Assembly (NCBI RefSeq): GCF_010731755.1
Contig: NZ_AP022589.1
Span: 3,596,001 to 3,660,000, forward strand
Source of the DNA: Mycolicibacter minnesotensis
Lineage (GTDB): Bacteria > Actinomycetota > Actinomycetes > Mycobacteriales > Mycobacteriaceae
Reading direction: 5' to 3'
Length of the DNA: 64,000 nt
Shown: piece by piece, positions 54,059-64,000 of the stretch
Layout of the letters: every line of letters starts with the position of its first letter
Position numbering within the stretch: position 1 is the first letter of the stretch
Position numbers and translations under genes: made by a program
The notes under the pieces: model-generated
Databases searched by the model: none
Told to the model about the DNA's origin: nothing
The model's input: only the letters and a program-made list of their open reading frames with translations

Positions 54059-54741
54059 CCGTCATCCTGGTGCGGCACGGCCGGTCCACCTCGAACACCT
54101 CCGGGGTGCTGGCCGGGCGCACCGAAGGCGTCGAACTCGACGACCTGGGTCGTGAGCAGGCCGTGCAGCTCGTCGACCGGCTGGCCGGCCTGCCGATCAA
54201 GGCGGTGGTGCGCTCACCGCTGCTGCGCTGCCGTCGCACCCTCGAACCGCTGTCGGAGAGTCTGGGCCTCGAACCCCTCGTCGACGAGAGGCTGGTCGAG
54301 GTCGATTACGGCACCTGGACGGGTCGCAAGATCAGCGAGCTGACCGCGGAGCCGCTGTGGCGGGTGGTGCAGGCCCAGCCCAGCGCGGCGATCTTCCCCG
54401 AAGGCGAGGGACTGGCGCAGGTACAGGCCCGGGCGGTCGCCGCGGTGCGCGACCACGACCGGCAACTGGCCGCGCAGCACGGCACCGACGTGCTCTGGGT
54501 GGCGTGCACGCACGGCGACGTGATCAAGGCCGTCATCGCCGACGCGCTGGGCGTCCATCTGGACGGGTTCCAGCGGATCACCGCCGACCCCGCTTCGGCC
54601 AGCGTGATCCGCTACACCCCGTTGCGTCCGTTCGTCATCCACCTCAATCACACCGGCGCGTCCTTGGCCGCCGCGGTGCAGAGTTCGCCGGCCCACGCCG
54701 GCGGTGAAAGCGACGCCGTCGTCGGCGGTTCGACCACCTAG
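54055..54741 (+). CDS. Histidine phosphatase family protein (Rv2135c-like)
   Basis: This 228-aa histidine phosphatase superfamily enzyme has the catalytic RHG at residues 7-9 ([10 protein letters not shown]), [10 protein letters not shown], a Glu near residue 82 (VDYGTWTG) and the second His in CTHGD near residue 151. It resembles the MSMEG_4193-type group once called phosphoglycerate mutase-like. The substrate is unknown. It is fused by ATGA to uppP and followed by the DUF3090 and SCO1664 genes, a set kept together in actinobacteria. Confidence 0.88.
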   Translation: MTVILVRHGRSTSNTSGVLAGRTEGVELDDLGREQAVQLVDRLAGLPIKAVVRSPLLRCRRTLEPLSESLGLEPLVDERLVEVDYGTWTGRKISELTAEPLWRVVQAQPSAAIFPEGEGLAQVQARAVAAVRDHDRQLAAQHGTDVLWVACTHGDVIKAVIADALGVHLDGFQRITADPASASVIRYTPLRPFVIHLNHTGASLAAAVQSSPAHAGGESDAVVGGSTT

Positions 54742-54792
54742 CCGATGCCAGATACCGGTGGACAACCGGACTGCCGGTATTTTGGAGTTGCC

Positions 54793-55386
54793 ATGTCCCG
54801 AGCAATTCACGTCTTCCGCACCCCCGACCGCTTCGTGGCCGGGACCGTCGGCCAGCCTGGAAACCGCACCTTCTACCTGCAGGCGGTCCACGCCGAGCGG
54901 GTGATTTCGGTGATGCTGGAAAAGCAGCAGGTCGCCGTGCTCGCCGAACGAATCGGCGCATTGTTGCTGGAGGTCAACCGCCGATTCGGCACCCCGGTGC
55001 CGCCCGAACCCACCGAGATCGACGACCTGAACCCGCTGGTCACGCCCGTGGACGCGGAGTTCCGGGTCGGCACCATGGGGTTGGGCTGGGATTCGGAGGC
55101 GCAGGCCGTGGTGGTCGAACTGCTCGCTGTCAGCGACGCCGAGTTCGACGCGTCGGTGGTGCTCGACGACACCGATGAGGGGCCGGACGCGGTGCGGGTG
55201 TTCCTCACTCCGGAATCCGCGCGCCAGTTCGCCACCCGCTCGAATCGAGTCATCTCCGCGGGACGCCCGCCGTGCCCGCTGTGCGAGGAGCCGCTGGACC
55301 CGGCCGGTCACATGTGCGTGCGCACCAACGGCTATCGCCGGGGCGCTTTCGGGCCCGATGACGAGCCCGATGAGTCCGACCTCTGA
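54793..55386 (+). CDS. DUF3090 protein (Rv2134c-like)
   Basis: This is a 197-aa protein beginning MSRAIHVFRTPDRFVAGTVGQPGNRTFYLQA as DUF3090 proteins do. The C-terminus has a small zinc-knuckle-like array: CPLCEEPLDPAGHMC. The ATG is supported by GGAG five bases before. It overlaps the SCO1664 gene by 17 bases and is always paired with it, which suggests they act together. No reaction is known. Confidence 0.85.
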   Translation: MSRAIHVFRTPDRFVAGTVGQPGNRTFYLQAVHAERVISVMLEKQQVAVLAERIGALLLEVNRRFGTPVPPEPTEIDDLNPLVTPVDAEFRVGTMGLGWDSEAQAVVVELLAVSDAEFDASVVLDDTDEGPDAVRVFLTPESARQFATRSNRVISAGRPPCPLCEEPLDPAGHMCVRTNGYRRGAFGPDDEPDESDL

Positions 55387-56191
55387 CGAGCGGGAGGCGT
55401 TGCACTCCGGGGAACTGGAGATTCTGGGCCGCATCCGCTCGGCGAGCAACGCCACCTTCCTGTGCGAGGCCACGCTGGGCGAGCACCGTGTGCACTGCGT
55501 CTACAAGCCGGTCGCCGGCGAACAGCCGCTCTGGGACTTCCCCGACGGCACGCTGGCCGGACGCGAACTCGCTGCCCACCTGATATCGGTGGAGTCGGGC
55601 TGGGATCTGGTGCCCTACACAATTATTCGGGACGGTCCCGCTGGTTCGGGCATGGTGCAGCGGTGGATCGATCAACCCCAGGATGACGGCGACGAGGCGT
55701 CACCGGTGCCGGAGCTGGTCGACATCGTTCCCGCTGACCACATTCCCGCCGGCTACCTGCCGGTGCTGCAGGCCTACGGAAACGCCGGCGAACCGGTTGC
55801 CCTGGTGCATGCCGATGACGCCCGGTTGCGCCGGCTGGCCGTCTTCGACGTGGTGATCAACAACGCCGACCGCAAAGGCGGCCACGTGCTGTGCGGCACC
55901 GACGGCCATGTCTACGGTGTCGACCACGGGGTGAGCCTGCACAGTCAGGACAAGTTGCGCACGGTGCTGTGGGGCTGGGCGGGTCGGCCGGTGGCAGACC
56001 TGGACGATGACGCGCTGCCGGCGCTGTCCCGACTGCTGACCGCGCTCGACGGGCCGCTGTCGGCAACACTGCAACCCCACCTGACCGCCGAGGAGATCGC
56101 TGCGCTGCGCCGGCGGGTCACCGACCTGCTGGAGCACCCGGTGATGCCCGCCCCCAACCGGCACCGCCCGATACCCTGGCCGGCCTTCTGA
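55370..56191 (+). CDS. SCO1664 family, kinase-fold protein (Rv2133c-like)
   Basis: This 273-aa protein has a kinase-like arrangement: a small N-terminal lobe with VYKPVAGE (possible ATP-binding Lys), then the catalytic-loop-like NNADRKGGH (N164-H172) and a DHG triad at D185-G187 in place of DFG. This is similar to HipA and PI3/4-kinase-like folds. A phosphotransferase activity is plausible but the target is unknown. It is translationally joined to DUF3090 and lies close to the phosphatase, forming a possible kinase/phosphatase module. Confidence 0.8.
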   Translation: MSPTSDEREALHSGELEILGRIRSASNATFLCEATLGEHRVHCVYKPVAGEQPLWDFPDGTLAGRELAAHLISVESGWDLVPYTIIRDGPAGSGMVQRWIDQPQDDGDEASPVPELVDIVPADHIPAGYLPVLQAYGNAGEPVALVHADDARLRRLAVFDVVINNADRKGGHVLCGTDGHVYGVDHGVSLHSQDKLRTVLWGWAGRPVADLDDDALPALSRLLTALDGPLSATLQPHLTAEEIAALRRRVTDLLEHPVMPAPNRHRPIPWPAF

Positions 56192-56307
56192 GCCTGGCCG
56201 CAGTTGTACCGTCGAGTGTGCGTTTTTGCCGGCGCAATCCCCTAAGTGCCCACTAAAGCGCACACTCGCGAAACCGGTGCCGCCTCGCGTCGGGAATACT
56301 GCCAAGC

Positions 56308-57084
56308 GTGACGCTGACTGACGCGGCGCTGGCCGCCGAACTGGCAGTCGACGCCGGAAAGCTTTTGCTGGCAGTGCGTGACCAGGTGGGATTCGCCCAG
56401 CCCTGGCACCTCGGCGACACCGGCGACGGTCGAGCCAACCAGCTGATCATCCGCCGGTTGCGCGACGAACGCCCCGGTGACGCGGTGCTCAGCGAGGAGT
56501 CACCTGACACCCTGGCCCGGCTGACGTCTGACCGGGTGTGGATCGTCGACCCGCTGGACGGCACCCGCGAGTTCACCATGCCCGGACGCGACGACTGGGC
56601 GGTGCACATCGCGTTGTGGCAGCGTGATGGCGCCGACGGCTTCGGGGCCATCACCGACGCCGCGGTGTCGCTGCCGGCCTACGGCAACGTCGTCTTTCGC
56701 AGCGACACGGTGACCCCGCCCGCGATGTCTGCCGAGGTGCCCCACCCCATTCGGGTAGCGGTCAGCGCGTCCCGGATGCCGTCGGTGGTGCGGCTCATTC
56801 GGGAGGTGCTGCCGGTTGAGCCGGTCCTGATGGGATCGGCGGGCGCCAAGGCCATGGCGGTGGTGCGCGGCGACGTAGACGCCTACCTGCACGCTGGTGG
56901 CCAATGGGAGTGGGATTCCGCCGCCCCGGCCGGTGTGGTGTTGGCGGCGGGTCTGCACGCGTCTCGCATCGACGGTTCGCCGTTGCGCTACAACCGGCCC
57001 GACCCTTACCTGCCCGACCTGCTGATGTGTCGGCCCGACGTGGCGCCGATCCTGCTGGACGCAATGCGGCGGACAGTGCTCTAG
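56308..57084 (+). CDS. cysQ: 3'-phosphoadenosine 5'-phosphate phosphatase CysQ
   Basis: CysQ removes the 3'-phosphate from PAP/PAPS, clearing the by-product of sulfate activation and sulfotransfer. It is a 258-aa member of the inositol monophosphatase family with metal-binding EE (SEESP), DPLDGTREF near residues 76-84 and the C-terminal [12 protein letters not shown]. The start is a GTG. The gene lies before mshC, as Rv2131c precedes Rv2130c, linking sulfur assimilation and mycothiol synthesis. Confidence 0.93.
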   Translation: MTLTDAALAAELAVDAGKLLLAVRDQVGFAQPWHLGDTGDGRANQLIIRRLRDERPGDAVLSEESPDTLARLTSDRVWIVDPLDGTREFTMPGRDDWAVHIALWQRDGADGFGAITDAAVSLPAYGNVVFRSDTVTPPAMSAEVPHPIRVAVSASRMPSVVRLIREVLPVEPVLMGSAGAKAMAVVRGDVDAYLHAGGQWEWDSAAPAGVVLAAGLHASRIDGSPLRYNRPDPYLPDLLMCRPDVAPILLDAMRRTVL

Positions 57085-57164
57085 AGCCCTGCCCATGCGG
57101 CGGTTCCAGCTTCGCTTCGCCTCCGGCGAACCTCGCTAAACCGCCGGGCCCTAAAGTCGTGGGC

Positions 57165-58400
57165 ATGCAATCGTGGTCCGCGCCGGCCGTTCCGGTTCTG
57201 CCCGGGCACGGCCCGGCATTGCGCCTCTATGACACCGCCGACCGCCAAGTGCGTCCGGTGTCGCCGGGCCCTACGGCCAGAATGTACGTCTGCGGCATCA
57301 CGCCGTATGACGCCACGCATCTGGGCCATGCGGCCACCTACCTGGCGTTCGATCTGATTCACCGGCTCTGGCTCGATGCGGGCCATCAGGTGGACTACGT
57401 GCAGAACGTCACCGATGTCGACGACCCGCTGCTGGAGCGCGCCGAGCGCGACGGGGTGTCGTGGGAGTCGCTGGCGGCCAGTCAGGTCGAGCTGTTCGGC
57501 ACCGACATGACCGCGCTGCGGGTGCTGCCACCCCGCGACTATGTGGCGGCCACCGAGGCGATCGCCGAGGTGGTCGAAGTGGTGGAGAAGATGCTGGCCG
57601 CCGGTTCGGCCTACGCCGTTGACGGCGACTACCCCGACATCTACTTTCGCGCCGACGCCACCGAGCAGTTCGGCTACGAATCCGGATTCGACCGCGCCAC
57701 CATGCTGGAGCTGTTCGCCGAGCGCGGCGGAGATCCGGACCGGGCTGGCAAGGCTGACCCGCTGGACGCCCTGCTGTGGCGCGCCGCTCGCCCGGGGGAA
57801 CCCAGTTGGGCCGCGCCGTTCGGGGCCGGCCGGCCGGGCTGGCACGTCGAGTGCGCCGCGATCGCGCTGAGCCGCCTCGGCTCCGGCCTCGACGTTCAGG
57901 GCGGCGGATCCGACCTGGTCTTCCCGCACCACGAGTTCTCCGCCGCGCACGCCGAATCCCTCACCGGGGAGCGTCGCTTCGCCCGGCACTATGTGCACGC
58001 CGGGATGATCGGCTGGGACGGCCACAAGATGTCCAAGAGCCGCGGCAACCTGGTACTGGTGTCGAAGTTGCGCGCGCAGGGGACCGAGCCGGCCGCGATC
58101 CGGCTGGGCCTGCTGGCCGGGCACTACCGCAGTGACCGGTTCTGGGACGACGCGACCCTGCAGGACGCGGTCGCGCGCCTGCACCGCTGGCGGGCCGCGA
58201 CCAGCCTGTCCGCCGGCCCGGACGCCGCCGACGTCATCGCCCGGGTTCGCCGCTACCTGGCCGACGACCTGGACACCGGCAAGGCGCTGGCCGCCCTGGA
58301 CGGCTGGACCACCGACGCGCTGGAGTACGGCGGCCACGACACCAGCGCGCCGGCGCTGGTGTCCACCGCCGTCGATGCGCTGCTGGGAGTGGAGCTCTAG
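57165..58400 (+). CDS. mshC: Mycothiol cysteine ligase MshC
   Basis: MshC joins cysteine to GlcN-Ins in mycothiol synthesis. It is a cysteinyl-tRNA synthetase-like class I enzyme of 411 aa without the tRNA-binding C-terminal domain. It has [19 protein letters not shown] (zinc Cys and HIGH-like), [10 protein letters not shown] and [10 protein letters not shown] (zinc ligands), and [10 protein letters not shown] (KMSKS). The ATG lies seven bases after TAAAGT with no Shine-Dalgarno, so the message is likely leaderless. Its presence confirms an actinobacterium that makes mycothiol. Confidence 0.95.
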   Translation: MQSWSAPAVPVLPGHGPALRLYDTADRQVRPVSPGPTARMYVCGITPYDATHLGHAATYLAFDLIHRLWLDAGHQVDYVQNVTDVDDPLLERAERDGVSWESLAASQVELFGTDMTALRVLPPRDYVAATEAIAEVVEVVEKMLAAGSAYAVDGDYPDIYFRADATEQFGYESGFDRATMLELFAERGGDPDRAGKADPLDALLWRAARPGEPSWAAPFGAGRPGWHVECAAIALSRLGSGLDVQGGGSDLVFPHHEFSAAHAESLTGERRFARHYVHAGMIGWDGHKMSKSRGNLVLVSKLRAQGTEPAAIRLGLLAGHYRSDRFWDDATLQDAVARLHRWRAATSLSAGPDAADVIARVRRYLADDLDTGKALAALDGWTTDALEYGGHDTSAPALVSTAVDALLGVEL

Positions 58401-58429
58401 ACCACCCGCACCGAGGGTAGGTTGAGCAC

Positions 58430-59302
58430 ATGTCTTCGATTCATTCCCAGGTCGTCTTCATCACCGGCGGCGCGCACGGTATCGGCGAGCAGTTGGCCCG
58501 CCGGCTGCACTCACAGGGCGCCCGCGTCGTGGTGACCGACCTGGACGAAGCCGGGCTCGCCAAGCTGGGCGATGAACTCGGCGAACGGGTGCTGACCGCC
58601 GTCGCCGACGTGCGGGATCTGGCCGCCCTGCAGTCGGTGGTCGCCCAGGCCGCGCAGCGTTTCGGCGGCATCGACACCGTGGTCGCCAACGCCGGCATCG
58701 CCAGCTACGGGTCGGTGCTGAATGTGGATCCCGAGACGTTCAAACGGGTGATCGACGTCGACGTGGTGGGGGTCTTCAACACCGTGCGCGCCGCGCTGCC
58801 CTCGGTCATCGAGCGTCGCGGCTACGTGCTGGTGGTGTCTTCGCTGGCGGCGTTCAGCCCGCTGGCCGGGATGGCCTCCTACGATGCGGCCAAGGCCGGG
58901 GTCGAGCACTTCGCCAGTGCGCTGCGCCAGGAGGTCGCCTACCTGGGCGTTGAGGTCGGATCGGCGCACATGGGCTGGATCGACACGCCCTTGGTCCGCG
59001 ACACCAAGGCCGATCTGGGCGCTTTCGACGACATGATGGCTACGCTGCCGTGGCCGCTGAACAAGACCACCTCGGTCGAGAAGTGCGTTGACGCCTTCGT
59101 CAAGGGCATCGAGGGCCGCAGCCGTCGCGTCTACTGCCCGCGCTGGGTGGGGGCGTTCCGCTGGCTCAAGCCGGTGCTGACCCTGCGTCCGGTGGAAGGC
59201 TCCCTCATCAAGGGAGCCGCCACGATGGTTCCGCGGATGGACGCCGAAATCGCTGCTTTGGGCCGCTCCACCAGCGCCTATAACGAGAAAATGGAGAAGT
59301 AG
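58430..59302 (+). CDS. Short-chain dehydrogenase/reductase (Rv2129c-like)
   Basis: This is a 290-aa SDR enzyme with the cofactor loop TGGAHGIG (residues 11-18), NAG near residue 87, catalytic Ser in VVSSLAAFSP and YxxxK in YDAAKAG near residue 145. Asp after the second strand (VVTDLDEA) suggests NAD(H) preference. The substrate is unknown. TAGGTT lies six bases before the ATG, a leaderless pattern. It converges on the PAC2 gene 20 bases away. Confidence 0.9.
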   Translation: MSSIHSQVVFITGGAHGIGEQLARRLHSQGARVVVTDLDEAGLAKLGDELGERVLTAVADVRDLAALQSVVAQAAQRFGGIDTVVANAGIASYGSVLNVDPETFKRVIDVDVVGVFNTVRAALPSVIERRGYVLVVSSLAAFSPLAGMASYDAAKAGVEHFASALRQEVAYLGVEVGSAHMGWIDTPLVRDTKADLGAFDDMMATLPWPLNKTTSVEKCVDAFVKGIEGRSRRVYCPRWVGAFRWLKPVLTLRPVEGSLIKGAATMVPRMDAEIAALGRSTSAYNEKMEK

Positions 59303-59322
59303 AGCCGCATCGGCCCGGTGGC

Positions 59323-60189
59323 TCAGCGCCGTCGGCGCCGCAGGTAGCGCTCGAACTCCGCCGCCAGCGCGTCGCCGTCGACCTTGCTCAGCGCATCGGT
59401 CATGTCGACCTCGGCGTCGCCGCGCTCTTCCAGAGCGGTCACGTAGTCGGCGATCTCATCGTCCTCACTGGCCATCTCGCTGACCGCCAGCTCCCATTCC
59501 TCGGCCTGCGCGGGCAGGTCGCCCAGCGGAACTTCGATGTCCAGGGCATCCTCGACGCGCTGCAGCAGGGCGACGGTGGCCTTGGGATTGGGCGGCTGCG
59601 AGACGTAGTGCGGCACCGCCGCCCAGAACGTCACCGCCGGAATGCCGGCCGCCACGCAGGCGTCCTGGAACACCCCGGTGATACCGGTCGGACCTTCGTA
59701 GCGGGTCTCGGCCAGCCCGAAGCGGGCGGCCGACTCCGCCGAGTACGCCGCCCCCGATACCGGCACCGGGCGGGTGTGGGGGGTGTCGGCGAGCAGTGCC
59801 CCCAGGATCACCACGGTGTCGACATTGAGTTGCTCGATGATCCCCAGCAGCTGGGCGCAGAACGACCGCCACCGCATGTTCGGCTCGACCCCGTGCATCA
59901 GCACGATGTCGCGGTCGCTGCCGGGCGGCCTGCAGTGCGAAATACGCATCGACGGCCAGACCAGTTCACGGGTGACGCCGTCGAGCTGGCGGATCACCGG
60001 CCGATTCACCTGGTAGTCGTAGTAGGCCTCGTCGTCGATCTCGACGATCAACCGGGCTTCCCAGATGTCGTTGAGGTGCTGCACCGCGTCGCTGGCGGCG
60101 TCGCCGGCATCGTTCCAGCCCTCGAACGCAGCCACGACGATGGTGTCGTGCAGTTCGGGAAGCGCAGCGCCGTCGTCCGGTCGGGTCAC
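59323..60189 (-). CDS. PAC2 family protein (Rv2125-like)
   Basis: This 288-aa protein of the PAC2 family (proteasome assembly chaperone-like) has VVAAFEGWNDAGDAASDAVQHL, GVEPNMRWRSF, LGALLADTPHTRPVPVSG and an acidic helical tail ending in RRRRR. In actinobacteria the function is not settled. The GTG is preceded, six bases upstream, by TAGGCT on the - strand, a leaderless pattern. It is divergent from metH. Confidence 0.88.
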   Translation of the reverse strand: MTRPDDGAALPELHDTIVVAAFEGWNDAGDAASDAVQHLNDIWEARLIVEIDDEAYYDYQVNRPVIRQLDGVTRELVWPSMRISHCRPPGSDRDIVLMHGVEPNMRWRSFCAQLLGIIEQLNVDTVVILGALLADTPHTRPVPVSGAAYSAESAARFGLAETRYEGPTGITGVFQDACVAAGIPAVTFWAAVPHYVSQPPNPKATVALLQRVEDALDIEVPLGDLPAQAEEWELAVSEMASEDDEIADYVTALEERGDAEVDMTDALSKVDGDALAAEFERYLRRRRR

Positions 60190-60262
60190 GGATTCAGCCT
60201 ACGGCGTGGGTCACGCACACGGGCTCTACCCGACCCGCCGAGTCGCCTCGTTGCGTGGGGTA

Positions 60263-60293
60263 TTGGTCCCCACGGCGGGGGACGACGTAGACT
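60263..60293 (+). promoter_or_regulatory. Candidate metH promoter
   Basis: TTGGTC (60263-60268) and TAGACT (60288-60293) with a 19-base spacer. The -10 fits TANNNT and would start transcription near 60300-60301, exactly where the riboswitch-like structure begins. Confidence 0.5.
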
Positions 60294-60300
60294 TTCGGGC

Positions 60301-60371
60301 GTCGAGAGGCGTTGCAACGGTTCGCCGGTCTCTGCCGGTGACCGCCACGCTCGGCAGAGTTAAGGACGCCT
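60301..60371 (+). promoter_or_regulatory. S-adenosylhomocysteine (SAH) riboswitch before metH
   Basis: The leader matches the SAH riboswitch plan. GTCGAG (60301-60306) pairs with CTCGGC (60350-60355) as P1. The conserved GCGTTGCAACGG and CCGCCACGCTC border the P2 stem-loop. AGGCGT (60307-60312) pairs with ACGCCT (60366-60371) as the pseudoknot, preceded by AA. The metH ribosome binding site GGAAGGG follows at 60380. SAH riboswitches raise expression of SAH-recycling genes (ahcY, metH) when SAH builds up. It is called by eye from sequence and pairing. Confidence 0.8.
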
Positions 60372-60392
60372 TCCGTCATGGAAGGGACGTAC

Positions 60393-64000
<3,608 letters not shown>

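Overview
The window is high-G+C actinobacterial DNA from a mycobacterium. It carries the mycobacterial division and cell-wall (dcw) cluster in its usual order, with typical overlapping starts and stops. It also holds Wag31, MmpS/MmpL, LppL and MshC, and most genes keep the order seen in M. tuberculosis from Rv2165c to Rv2124c. The species cannot be told from the sequence; it is not M. tuberculosis, because the middle of the window is different.

Bases 1-19558 are the dcw cluster on the + strand: end of rsmH, ftsL-like, pbpB (ftsI), a small secreted protein, murE, murF, mraY, murD, ftsW, murG, murC, ftsQ, ftsZ, pgeF, sepF, yggT, wag31 and a small membrane protein. Together they make lipid II, polymerise and crosslink septal peptidoglycan and direct division and polar growth. 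A 52-bp tandem duplication sits exactly on the murG/murC junction and creates a 19-codon minicistron. The yggS gene expected between pgeF and sepF is missing.

Bases 19563-35302 are accessory chromosome. They hold a DUF5078-mmpL-mmpS operon facing a tetR gene with a palindromic operator, and a secreted lipase-fold protein that lacks its catalytic Ser and apparently its His. Next comes a LysR-controlled organosulfur cluster (DszC-like, SsuD-like, SfnG-like and SfnB-like proteins), then a CDF metal exporter with a leaderless promoter, a methyltransferase-like membrane protein and a nitrilase.

Bases 35471-48199 are a 12.7-kb integrative element of the actinomycete AICE type, inserted in the 3' end of tRNA-Leu(GAG) and bounded by 20-bp perfect direct repeats. 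Its transfer module is a SCO3933-like protein, an FtsK/TraSA translocase, a RepSA-like rolling-circle initiator, a 65-aa protein and a large serine integrase. Its cargo is an AT-richer type III-like Mod/Res pair and an HTH-creatininase pair. The stop codon of the integrase is completed by the host tRNA gene, so excision should change the C-terminus of the protein.

Bases 48182-64000 return to conserved chromosome: tRNA-Leu, an M20 peptidase, a PEBP protein, pyrD, a DUF5703 protein, lppL, a small protein, uppP, a phosphatase, DUF3090, a SCO1664 kinase-like protein, cysQ, mshC, an SDR, a PAC2 protein and metH (cut by the window end). The metH gene is preceded by what looks like an S-adenosylhomocysteine riboswitch, and its protein resembles the Escherichia coli type of MetH.
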